The position numbers and the translations under genes were made by a program. From JAJFFW01 sp038534195 (GTDB lineage: Bacteria; Pseudomonadota; Alphaproteobacteria; Caulobacterales; Parvularculaceae), in NCBI GenBank assembly GCA_038534195.1, contig JBCAXE010000008.1, positions 1 through 64,000 of the forward strand: DNA of 64,000 bases. Direction: 5' to 3'. Under the pieces are notes generated by a model that was not told the origin of the DNA, did not search any database, and saw only the letters and a list, made by a program, of their open reading frames with translations. Shown here piece by piece: positions 42,432 to 50,589 of this stretch (within the stretch, counting starts at the first letter, position 1; each line of letters begins with the position of its first letter).

Positions 42432-44090
42432 CTACTCAGCGGGCGCGGCCACGAGGCCCGGTGATTGCGCGTATTCTTTTTCGCGAACATCACCGCGCGC
42501 TGTTCGCCACAAATTGTACGCCATGATGAACGCCCCGATGAGGAACAACAGACCGCCTAACATACGGATGATGTAATAGGGGTGCATGGCTTCAACAGTT
42601 TCTACAAAAGAGAATTCGAGAAAGCCAAATTCATTGTAGGCGCGCCACATAAGGCCCTGCATGATCCCTGAGACCCACATGGAGGTTATGTAAAGAAGGA
42701 TGCCAAGGGTCGAAATCCAGAAATGCCATTCGACCAACTGCTTCGAATAAAGCTCTTTGCGCTTCCAGAGCCACGGGACAAGACAATAGAGCGCGCCGAA
42801 GGAAATGTACCCGACCCATCCAAGCGCGCCTGAGTGGACATGACCAATCGTCCAGTCCGTATAGTGAGAAAGAGAATTGATAGCGCGGATGGACATGAGC
42901 GGTCCCTCAAAAGTGGACATGCCGTAGAATGCAACCGAAACGACCATCATCCGCAAAACAGGGTCCGTGCGCAGCTTGTCCCATGCGCCTGAAAGCGTCA
43001 TCAATCCGTTGATCATGCCGCCCCAGGACGGCATCCACAGCATAATCGAAAACGTCATGCCGAGCGTCTGCGCCCACTCCGGAAGCGCCGTGTAATGAAG
43101 ATGATGCGGACCGGCCCAGATATAAATGAAGATAAGCGACCAGAAATGCACGATCGAGAGCCGGTAGGAATAAATCGGCCGCTCGGCCTTCTTCGGAATG
43201 AAATAATACATGATCGCGAGAAAACCGGCGGTAAGGAAAAACCCGACGGCGTTATGGCCGTACCACCATTGGGTCAGCGCGTCCTGCACCCCGGCGAAAA
43301 GACTATAGCTCTTGGAACTTGTGAGCGAGATTGGAACCGCCAGATTATTGACGATGTGCAACATCGCGATCGTCACGATAAAGGCGAGATAAAACCAGTT
43401 CGCCACATAGATATGCGGCTCTTTGCGTTTGAGGAGCGTGCCCAGAAAGACCAGCAGATACGCGACCCAGACGATGGTGAGCCAAAGATCAGCATACCAC
43501 TCAGGCTCCGCATACTCTTTCGATTGGGTCACGCCCATCAAATAACCGGTCGCGGCGATGACGATGAAAAGATTGTATCCCCAGAAGACAAACCAGGGCG
43601 TCAGTCCGCCCCAAAGCCGGGTGCGACAGGTTCTTTGCGCCACATAGAATGACGTCGCGATCAAAACATTGCCGCCGAAAGCAAAAATAACGGCTGACGT
43701 GTGGAGCGGTCTCAACCGGCCGAAACTTGTCCATGGAAGGTCGGGAAAGTAGAGCAGATTTGGAAACGCCAACTGCCCGGCGATGATGACGCCAACCAGA
43801 AAGCCGGCGATCCCCCAAAAGACAGATGCGAACACGCCGGCTTTGACAACGCCGATTTCGTAGCTGTTTTGATCCGCGACGAAACCGGATGTACGATGGG
43901 AGATGAGCGCAAAGCCGCCGGCAAGGGCGGCGACAAGGAACGTAATTGCATGGGCGCCCATTAACGGATCAGCCGTGCGCGCCGCCGTAAATAACGACCA
44001 TAACATGAGCGTGACAAGCATCGCTCCAATAAACATTAAATCGCCGCCGAAATCAGAGGCGCTTTGCGCGCGCGTTCCCTTCACAGGCAT
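42432..44090 (-). CDS. ccoN: cbb3 oxidase catalytic subunit CcoN
   Basis: 552 residues with about 13 helices. Heme-copper ligands are visible: LHTSAVIFAFGG (heme b His), WWYGHNAVGFFLTAGF (CuB His and the cross-linked Tyr region), IYIWAGPHHLHYTALP (CuB His pair) and TIGHVHSGALGW (heme ligands). It reduces O2 to water with high affinity and pumps protons. The FNR box 59 bp upstream should switch on the operon at low oxygen. Confidence 0.97.
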   Translation of the reverse strand: MPVKGTRAQSASDFGGDLMFIGAMLVTLMLWSLFTAARTADPLMGAHAITFLVAALAGGFALISHRTSGFVADQNSYEIGVVKAGVFASVFWGIAGFLVGVIIAGQLAFPNLLYFPDLPWTSFGRLRPLHTSAVIFAFGGNVLIATSFYVAQRTCRTRLWGGLTPWFVFWGYNLFIVIAATGYLMGVTQSKEYAEPEWYADLWLTIVWVAYLLVFLGTLLKRKEPHIYVANWFYLAFIVTIAMLHIVNNLAVPISLTSSKSYSLFAGVQDALTQWWYGHNAVGFFLTAGFLAIMYYFIPKKAERPIYSYRLSIVHFWSLIFIYIWAGPHHLHYTALPEWAQTLGMTFSIMLWMPSWGGMINGLMTLSGAWDKLRTDPVLRMMVVSVAFYGMSTFEGPLMSIRAINSLSHYTDWTIGHVHSGALGWVGYISFGALYCLVPWLWKRKELYSKQLVEWHFWISTLGILLYITSMWVSGIMQGLMWRAYNEFGFLEFSFVETVEAMHPYYIIRMLGGLLFLIGAFIMAYNLWRTARGDVREKEYAQSPGLVAAPAE

Positions 44091-44148
44091 AAACCGGTCC
44101 CGCCAAATATCTATGCTATCGCTTTTGCCTGAGACCGCATCTCAATTC

Positions 44149-44162
44149 TTGATCTGGATCAA
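44149..44162. promoter_or_regulatory. FNR/FixK box between ccoN and a divergent small gene
   Basis: TTGATCTGGATCAA is a perfect TTGAT-N4-ATCAA site, about 59 bp before the ccoN ATG and 64 bp before the ATG of the divergent small gene. It can serve either promoter. Confidence 0.9.
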
Positions 44163-44226
44163 GACACGCCGAAATTGGCCGTTATTGTCGAAATGTCGCA
44201 GCATTCAACCGATGAAAAAGGGCGCC

Positions 44227-44502
44227 ATGAAGGGACGACGATCAAGCGCATTATGGGCCGCCTTGCGACGGGGAATTTGTTCGGTGAGCGCGCTCGCAAT
44301 GACGGGAACGCTCCTTTCGCCTTATGCGCATGCACAATCTGACGGCGATCTCCGCGTTCCGATTTGCGGCGGCGGCGATGTGCGCTTATTCAACATTGAA
44401 ACCGAAGATGGAAACAGCACGGTCCCAAAAGAGACCGTCACGGCTTGCCACAGTATGTGCGTGCTCATGCGTAAGAAGCTCGCGCCCTTAAAGAATGCTT
44501 AA
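44227..44502 (+). CDS. Small exported Cys-containing protein, unknown
   Basis: About 91 residues from the ATG preceded by AAAGGG; an ATG 15 bp upstream is also possible. A basic N-terminus and hydrophobic segment ending SPYAHA form a signal peptide. The mature part of about 55 residues has CGGGDVRLFNIE and a CHSMC motif near the end, which suggests metal or heme binding. It shares the FNR box with ccoN and precedes fnr on the opposite strand, so a role in oxidase or copper metabolism is possible but unproven. Confidence 0.6.
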   Translation: MKGRRSSALWAALRRGICSVSALAMTGTLLSPYAHAQSDGDLRVPICGGGDVRLFNIETEDGNSTVPKETVTACHSMCVLMRKKLAPLKNA

Positions 44503-44517
44503 ATGCCGTTCGAGCGA

Positions 44518-45222
44518 TTAGTCCGCCAACACCACGCGATGACGAGAAAGCTCGCGGATAGCGCCTTTCTTTTTCAGCGCCGTCAGTGTGCGGCTCAGCG
44601 TTTCGAGGCGTAGGCCGAGATAATCAGCGATGTCTTGGCGCGGCATAGGCAGCGGCGTCGCCGCTAGTCCGTCGCTCTCCCGAGCGCCCACGGACTTGGC
44701 GACCATCGCCAGGAAGCTTTCGACGCGCTCTTCAGCAGTTTTCTTTCCAAGAAGAACAATATGGTCCTGCGCTTTGTGATATTCTGTCTGGCCCCGCGCA
44801 ATAAGGCGGTCTTTCACGCCTGGGCTGGTCTCAGCGATCGTATCCAGAAACTTGTGCGGAAAATGACACACATGGCTGTCTTCCAATGCTTCGGCGGTGT
44901 AAGCGCTGGCTTCGGTTGACCGTACACCGATGAAATCGCCAGGAAAAAGAAACCCGGTGATTTGCCGGCGACCGTCCTCCAAATACTTTGAGAGGCGAAA
45001 GCTGCCCTGAACCAGAATGTACAAACTGTCATTCGGCTCGCCTTCTTCCATCAAGGCGCGCCCTTTGGCGACCGCGCGCCGCGCCATCGTCTTTTCAATT
45101 TGCGCCAATTCGCGCACCGACAAGTCTGCGCAGATGGAACGCTCGCGAACGCTGCACAAGTCACAGGACGCCGGTTTTTCGACCGCCTTGCACACTTCGC
45201 CGACCGCTTCGCTCGCAGACAT
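44518..45222 (-). CDS. fnr: Fnr-type oxygen-sensing regulator
   Basis: 234 residues. N-terminal cluster ligands SCDLCSVRERSIC (Cys20, Cys23, Cys31) and Cys119 (SHVCHF) fit a [4Fe-4S] FNR. cAMP-binding-like beta-barrel (about 40-150) and a C-terminal HTH whose recognition helix contains ETLSR, the residues that read TTGAT. Two perfect and two imperfect boxes of this type occur within 11 kb. Likely activates cco, DUF2189, hemN and ompW genes at low O2. Confidence 0.93.
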   Translation of the reverse strand: MSASEAVGEVCKAVEKPASCDLCSVRERSICADLSVRELAQIEKTMARRAVAKGRALMEEGEPNDSLYILVQGSFRLSKYLEDGRRQITGFLFPGDFIGVRSTEASAYTAEALEDSHVCHFPHKFLDTIAETSPGVKDRLIARGQTEYHKAQDHIVLLGKKTAEERVESFLAMVAKSVGARESDGLAATPLPMPRQDIADYLGLRLETLSRTLTALKKKGAIRELSRHRVVLAD

Positions 45223-45297
45223 GACTTACAAAGCTCCTTCCGCTTTGGCTCCAGAATAATCTGCGCCCCACCGACAATCTAGGCCTTGACTGGAAAA

Positions 45298-46638
45298 TTA
45301 GACAGCGGCCGCCGCTTCCATTTGCGGCGTTTGATACGGATCGATCGCCATCGCGACAATACGCGCCAACATGTGGGCGCCGGCCGCGATTGAAATGAAA
45401 TCGCCGCGCCACAGGATAACCCCGTCTGCTTCAAGGTTCTCCAACGCTGCGCAGATTCGAATCGCATCATCCGGCGCGACGTTTCGCAAGAGCTCGCTGA
45501 TGTTTGTTTCCATGGTGCAGAGCAGATCAGCAATCGCGTTCGCGATAAACGATTCCTGTTTGGTTCGAAGGAGCCCGCGGGCGACCGGCGCGCAGCCAGA
45601 TTTCATCGCCTTCATGTAATCGCCGATCTCTTTTTCATTTTGCGCATAGAGCCCATCAACAAAGCTAATAGCCGAAGCGCCCACCCCGATCAGCGTCGTG
45701 GCGGCGTCATCGGTGAAGCCTTGAAAATTTCTTTTCAGGCGCCGCTCTAAGGCGGCCTTCGCCAGGGGATTATCCGCCTTCGCATAGTGGTCGAACCCAA
45801 TTCGGCGATAACCGGCGTCAATCAACTTCGCGTCCGCGACTTCACACATTCGCCCGCGTAGACGGTCGCCAGGCAATGTTGCGGGATCAATCATTTGCTG
45901 TCTGGGCACGACCTGCGGCAGATGCGCGTAGCCAAACACGCAAAGGCGATCCGGCGACAGCGAGATCACCTTCTCTATCGTATCGCTAAAACTGGCCAGC
46001 GATTGCTTTGGCAAACCGTAGAGAATGTCAAAAGACAGATCATCAATCCCCGCTGTGCGGATGTCGCTGACGCAGGCTTCGATCAAATCGTAACTCTGCA
46101 AACGGTTGATTGCTTTCTGAACCGTCACGTCAAAATCCTGCACGCCGAGACTAAATCGGCGAAAGCCGAGCGACGCCAAGTGATCAACATCGTTAGGACG
46201 CAGGAGGCGCGGATCAAGTTCAATCGCCAGATTAGCGCTGTCCGTCAGCCCAATCTCGCGCTCAATCGCTTCGAGAATAGCGCCCAAATCGTCACAGAGT
46301 AGATAATTCGGGGTCCCGCCGCCAAAGTGAACGCTGGTCAGGCGTCCCTTCCCCTTTAGCGAGCGACCGACAAGCACAATTTCCTCTTTAACGACGTCAA
46401 CATATTGACGGGCGCGCGAATAATGATTCTCCACACGCATATTGCATCCGCAATACCAGCAAAGCTGACGACAAAATGGAATATGGACATAGAGCGACAA
46501 CGGATCATAAAGGCCTACTTGGTTGAGCTTATCAGCGAGATCGTTTGACGTTATTGAATTATCGAAATGAAGCGCAGACGGATAGCTGGTATACCGTGGC
46601 GCTCTTTCGCCGAGATAGTGTCGCCAGGAAGATTTCAT
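45298..46638 (-). CDS. hemN: Oxygen-independent coproporphyrinogen III oxidase HemN
   Basis: 446 residues. Radical SAM motif in YVHIPFCRQLCWYCGCNM (CxxxCxxC) and the HFGGGTPN motif typical of HemN; the C-terminal HemN domain is complete. It makes protoporphyrinogen IX without oxygen, feeding heme to the cbb3 oxidase under low O2. An imperfect FNR box is 34 bp upstream. Confidence 0.95.
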   Translation of the reverse strand: MKSSWRHYLGERAPRYTSYPSALHFDNSITSNDLADKLNQVGLYDPLSLYVHIPFCRQLCWYCGCNMRVENHYSRARQYVDVVKEEIVLVGRSLKGKGRLTSVHFGGGTPNYLLCDDLGAILEAIEREIGLTDSANLAIELDPRLLRPNDVDHLASLGFRRFSLGVQDFDVTVQKAINRLQSYDLIEACVSDIRTAGIDDLSFDILYGLPKQSLASFSDTIEKVISLSPDRLCVFGYAHLPQVVPRQQMIDPATLPGDRLRGRMCEVADAKLIDAGYRRIGFDHYAKADNPLAKAALERRLKRNFQGFTDDAATTLIGVGASAISFVDGLYAQNEKEIGDYMKAMKSGCAPVARGLLRTKQESFIANAIADLLCTMETNISELLRNVAPDDAIRICAALENLEADGVILWRGDFISIAAGAHMLARIVAMAIDPYQTPQMEAAAAV

Positions 46639-46671
46639 GCGGCCAAGATAGGAAAGGCGAACCCGCTATTT

Positions 46672-46685
46672 CTGACATAGATCAA
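46672..46685 (-). promoter_or_regulatory. Imperfect FNR box of hemN
   Basis: On the minus strand TTGATCTATGTCAG keeps one perfect half-site (TTGAT) and matches ATCAA at three of five positions in the other. It lies 34 bp before the hemN start. Confidence 0.55.
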
Positions 46686-46743
46686 ATTTTCATGGAGACC
46701 GAAGCCGATTTTTTTGCCGCAATTGGTCTTTTTTCTCCGCCAC

Positions 46744-46757
46744 GTGATCTAGATCAA
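46744..46757 (+). promoter_or_regulatory. FNR-type box of the ompW-cytochrome c operon
   Basis: GTGATCTAGATCAA differs from TTGAT-N4-ATCAA at one base. It is 60 bp upstream of the OmpW-family gene. Confidence 0.65.
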
Positions 46758-46817
46758 ACGCAGCTATCCTGAGCCTCCCATAGCACGGATGTCAGTCATC
46801 ATCCGTAGGGGAAGAAA

Positions 46818-47468
46818 ATGATCAGACCATTCACTATCGTAGCCGCGCTCGCGCCATGCATGTTTCAAACCGCGTCCGCCGAACAAGGCGACTTTCTTGT
46901 CCGCCTGCGCGGCATCGTTGTTGCGCCAACGGAAAACGCCTCCGATGTGCTCCCTGGTTTTCCTGGCGGTTCAGTCGGGGTGGAGAATGCAGTCGTCCCG
47001 GAACTCGATTTCACCTACTTCCTCACCGACAATATCGGCGCGGAACTCATTCTCGCAACGAGCCCCCATGATCTCGTGGGCGAAGGGACATTATCAGGTC
47101 TTGGCGAGATCGCGGATGTTATGGTCCTGCCGCCTACATTGACATTGCAATACCATTTTAACCCAAGCGGCAAATTCCGCCCTTATGCGGGCGTCGGCGT
47201 CAATTATACGATTTTCTACAGCCAGGACGCTTCGGACTCGCTTGTGGCCGCGGTTGGACCGACAACAGTCGATCTGGATGACACGGTCGGCGTCGCTTTT
47301 CAGGTTGGCGCCGACTTCGAACTCAGCGATGGTTGGTTCTTGAATGCGGATATAAAATATATTCAAATTGACACCACCGCGACGCTTCACTCTGGCGGCG
47401 TGATCAATACGGTTGACGTGGATCTTGACCCAATCGTTGCAGGCATTGGCGTAGGATACCGGTTCTAG
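46818..47468 (+). CDS. ompW: OmpW-family outer-membrane protein
   Basis: 216 residues with a signal peptide (1-21, ending TASA). Starts DFLVRLRGIVVAP, has LDFTYFLTDNIGAELILATSPHD and LTLQYHFNPSGKFRPYAGVGVNYT, and ends IVAGIGVGYRF: the eight-stranded OmpW barrel. OmpW genes are commonly under FNR control. 19 bp upstream of the cytochrome c gene, likely one operon. Confidence 0.9.
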   Translation: MIRPFTIVAALAPCMFQTASAEQGDFLVRLRGIVVAPTENASDVLPGFPGGSVGVENAVVPELDFTYFLTDNIGAELILATSPHDLVGEGTLSGLGEIADVMVLPPTLTLQYHFNPSGKFRPYAGVGVNYTIFYSQDASDSLVAAVGPTTVDLDDTVGVAFQVGADFELSDGWFLNADIKYIQIDTTATLHSGGVINTVDVDLDPIVAGIGVGYRF

Positions 47469-47487
47469 AATTAAAGCAGGAGGCGTC

Positions 47488-48009
47488 TTGAAACAGAAAA
47501 TTATCGCTCTAATCCCCTTCGCAGTCGGACTCTTATCCGCCTGCGGATCGCCGCAAGGGCAGGATACGGCGCCGGCGCAGATTCAGCGAACAGGGGACGC
47601 GGAAAAAGGCCGTCAGTTGTTTGTCGAAAAGGGATGCGTCATCTGTCATTCAGTCAATGGTGTCGGCGGCAAGGCTGCACCGCCGTTTGATGCGCAAACG
47701 GAAAATGATGTCCCTGACCCCGTAGCGTTCGCTGTGCGCATGTGGCGCGGCGCGCCTGCAATGATTGAACTGCAGGGGCTGGAGCTTGGCTATTCCATTT
47801 GGCTGGAACCGCAAGAGATGGTTGATCTCGCGACATTCGCCGCGACGGCGTCGGAACAAAAGAAGCTTCGCTTAAGCGATATCGACAAGGACCTGGCCGA
47901 CTCGTTTCTGGACGAACGTTTTTGGGAAGTGGAGGACTGGGACGACTTTCTGGAAAAAGGCCAGGAGGGCGCCGGCGACCCGCCTCCAACCGATAAGGAG
48001 GGCGACTAA
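47488..48009 (+). CDS. Lipid-anchored c-type cytochrome
   Basis: 173 residues from a TTG start preceded by a perfect AGGAGG. Signal peptide with lipobox LLSAC (Cys19), heme site CVICHS (50-54) and a Met in GAPAMIELQG as candidate sixth ligand. The tail is acidic. It probably donates electrons to, or works beside, the cbb3 oxidase or a periplasmic reductase under low oxygen, given the FNR-type box before ompW. Confidence 0.85.
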   Translation: MKQKIIALIPFAVGLLSACGSPQGQDTAPAQIQRTGDAEKGRQLFVEKGCVICHSVNGVGGKAAPPFDAQTENDVPDPVAFAVRMWRGAPAMIELQGLELGYSIWLEPQEMVDLATFAATASEQKKLRLSDIDKDLADSFLDERFWEVEDWDDFLEKGQEGAGDPPPTDKEGD

Positions 48010-48240
48010 CACCGCCCTTCCCGGATCGGCGATCAGGTAAGCGGACGGGATCGGCTCCCGCGCAGGTCGAGGACAACTGTGCTCGCCGAACGCCTTTCGC
48101 ACGGAGACGCCGCCGGCCCTTGCTTTCGTTAAGCCGTCCTCACCCTTCACGCTATTATATAAATTACTTCAATAGCTTACGGACGTGGGACCTGCTGAAA
48201 TCCCGTATCGCCAGCCCCATACCTTGACTTTTGCCAAAAA

Positions 48241-48255
48241 GAACGAAACATGAAC
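48241..48255. promoter_or_regulatory. LexA (SOS) box of the imuA-imuB-dnaE2 cassette
   Basis: GAACGAAACATGAAC is GAAC-N7-GAAC, the alphaproteobacterial LexA box (GTTC-N7-GTTC on the other strand). A TTGACT -35 candidate lies at 48224-48229, so LexA would block RNA polymerase. The box ends 2 bp before the imuA ATG. Confidence 0.88.
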
Positions 48256-48257
48256 AA

Positions 48258-49001
48258 ATGGCAGCGTATCAACTCCCAAAAGGCGTTTATCGGCTGGGCG
48301 AGGCCAAGCCGTTAACAGCGCCCATCGCCTTTCCTTTCGGCCTTGGCCGGGAGGGTGTCCATGAGGTTTGCGAGCGGTCTTTTGGGGACCGAACAGCAGC
48401 GCTTGGTTTCGTCGCCGCGCATTTGCCGAAAGACGGCGGGCTGATCGCTGCGGTCAGTGAAAAGCGCCACTTAGCTGATCATGGCCGGTGGTATGAAACA
48501 GGTCTCACTGACTTTTCAGGGCGGACCCATTCCATCCTTCACATTGAAGCGCGCAAAAACAAAGACGCGCATTGGGCCACAGAAGAAGCAGCGCGCTCAG
48601 GCGTCGCTTCGCTCGTCATCGCCGAAATGACGAGCATCGATTTCACGGCATCGCGGCGGCTTGCGCTTGTGACAACAAAAACGGGCGTCCCGATTATTCT
48701 TCTTCTCCCGTACGCCGCACATGGATCAACAGCAGCGGCGGTTCGTTGGCGGCTCAGCGCGCAAGTTTCCGCCGATAATGCGTTCGATAAATCCGCGCCC
48801 GGCGCGGCGCGATGGCGCGTCGTCGCCGAGCGTGTTCGCGCAGCGCCCGATCAGGCGGGCGCCGTATTTGATCTTGAGTTCGACTATGAAACGTTATCTC
48901 TCAATCTGGTTTCCCAACTGGCCGCTCACACGCCTCAGCCGCATCAAATCGGGCGCGCCTCAGCCCGCCTTCGCGCCGTCCAAACCCTTCGCGCTGGTTG
49001 A
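48258..49001 (+). CDS. imuA: Mutasome protein ImuA (RecA-like)
   Basis: 247 residues from ATG 48258; a TTG at 48231 would put the LexA box inside the coding region and is unlikely. The protein shows the ImuA layout (FPFGLGREGVHEVCERSFGD, then a RecA-like core without a Walker A). ImuA, ImuB and DnaE2 together make error-prone translesion synthesis possible in SOS. The end overlaps imuB by 116 bp in another frame. Confidence 0.88.
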   Translation: MAAYQLPKGVYRLGEAKPLTAPIAFPFGLGREGVHEVCERSFGDRTAALGFVAAHLPKDGGLIAAVSEKRHLADHGRWYETGLTDFSGRTHSILHIEARKNKDAHWATEEAARSGVASLVIAEMTSIDFTASRRLALVTTKTGVPIILLLPYAAHGSTAAAVRWRLSAQVSADNAFDKSAPGAARWRVVAERVRAAPDQAGAVFDLEFDYETLSLNLVSQLAAHTPQPHQIGRASARLRAVQTLRAG

Positions 49002-50589
49002 AAACGGACCGCATGGCCTTACCGTTGCGGCGGCCAACGCGTCAGCCAGGAACTACGGCGTTACGGAAGGTTTGCGTTTAGCCGACGCAAGAGCGCGCGC
49101 GCCGGCGCTTTTGTCGCAAGAAATCGACCGCAAAGCAGATCATGCGGCTCTTTTAATGCTTGCTTTCTGGATGATCCGTGTCGCCCCTATTGTCACGATC
49201 GATAACAGAGACGGCCTGATCATCGAAACCACAGGATGCGAGCGCTATTATGGGGGTGAGAGGGCGCTTCTTGACCATATAAAAAAATTGCTGGAACAAA
49301 ATAGTATTCCGCATCAGTTAGCTGTCGCAGGAACACCCGGCGCCGCCCATGCGTTAGCGCGATACAAACCCGGCGTCGCACTTCAGCCGAACACGCTCAA
49401 GGATGGACTAAAAGATATCGAGTGCGCAGGATTAAGGCTCTCTGAAGAGGCGCTCGTTCTCTTGCGCCGTTTTGGCCTGACGCGGATTGGTCACCTCTAC
49501 GACATTGACCGCAAAGCGCTTGCGCGCAGATTTCGCTCGAAAGACATGGCCGAAGCGGTGCTTGTCAGGCTTGATCAGGCCCTCGGCCACAGAAACGAGC
49601 CGATTATTCCTGTGATCCCGCCGCCAAGATTCGCAGCGCGTCTGCCCTGCCCCGAGCCTGTAAGCAATAGCGAAGCCTTGTTGATAGGGCTTGACCGTCT
49701 CGCTGAGGACTTATGCGCACAACTGAAGACGAACTGTCAGGGTGCGCAGCTTTTCACCTTTCATGCCTTTCGCGCCGATGGCGGGCGTGACTGCGTGGAT
49801 ATCGCCACCGCACGTCCGTCCGCCGCTGCGGATCATATCACCCGTTTATTCCACGAAAAAATTGATCAGATTAATCCGGGATTCGGCATTGATCTTCTTC
49901 TGCTTCACGCCCGGCGCACCGGGCCTTTAGAGATTATTTCTCCGGCTCTTTCAGGGGACCTGGCGGGAACAAAAGCCGATGAACGCCAAACAGCTGAACT
50001 TGTGGATCGGCTGTCGGCGAAACTTGGCGCTGACAGCGTCCGCGTCAGCGCGTTCAGAGCGCGCCACCTTCCAGAAAAAGCTGAAGAACGTAAACCTTAT
50101 GGTGGCGCACAATATAAAGACGCTCCCGCGCCATCCGCCCGTGGACCGCGCCCCCAGCGTCTGATCGATCCGCCCGAACCAATCAAGGCGCTTGCTGAAG
50201 TGCCCGACGGGCCGCCGCGCGCATTCCAGTGGCGGCGCGTGCGCCGGCGCGTTGTGAAAGCAGATGGTCCGGAACGGTTGGCGCCGGAATGGTGGCGCCA
50301 CACAACACCCGTCACCCTCGCCTCACCTTCAGACAAGATCGCCCGTAAATGGCTGACGCCGAAAATGGATCCGCGCGCCGATGCGGCTCAAATCAGGAAA
50401 GCCCGCTCCGAAATTGAAGCCGCTTTACTGAAAGACATGGGAGAGCCCGTCGCAAAAAGCCCTCGCGCGCGCGACTATTATCGGGTCGAGGATCAGGACG
50501 GGCGCCGTTACTGGCTCTATCGCGAAGGCCTTTATGATGACGGCCGCGGCGCGACGCCGCAATGGTTTATTCACGGATTATTCTCATGA
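48886..50589 (+). CDS. imuB: Inactive Y-family polymerase-like protein ImuB
   Basis: 567 residues from the ATG of MKRYLSIWFPNWPLTRL. It follows the Y-family fold (RVAPIVTIDNRDGLIIETTGCERYYGGE, then HhH-like ALVLLRRFGLTRIGHL) but the catalytic carboxylates of the N-terminal motif are replaced (WFPNWP instead of DxDxF), as in known ImuB proteins. It links DnaE2 to the beta clamp. Stop overlaps dnaE2 start (ATGA). Confidence 0.92.
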   Translation: MKRYLSIWFPNWPLTRLSRIKSGAPQPAFAPSKPFALVENGPHGLTVAAANASARNYGVTEGLRLADARARAPALLSQEIDRKADHAALLMLAFWMIRVAPIVTIDNRDGLIIETTGCERYYGGERALLDHIKKLLEQNSIPHQLAVAGTPGAAHALARYKPGVALQPNTLKDGLKDIECAGLRLSEEALVLLRRFGLTRIGHLYDIDRKALARRFRSKDMAEAVLVRLDQALGHRNEPIIPVIPPPRFAARLPCPEPVSNSEALLIGLDRLAEDLCAQLKTNCQGAQLFTFHAFRADGGRDCVDIATARPSAAADHITRLFHEKIDQINPGFGIDLLLLHARRTGPLEIISPALSGDLAGTKADERQTAELVDRLSAKLGADSVRVSAFRARHLPEKAEERKPYGGAQYKDAPAPSARGPRPQRLIDPPEPIKALAEVPDGPPRAFQWRRVRRRVVKADGPERLAPEWWRHTTPVTLASPSDKIARKWLTPKMDPRADAAQIRKARSEIEAALLKDMGEPVAKSPRARDYYRVEDQDGRRYWLYREGLYDDGRGATPQWFIHGLFS

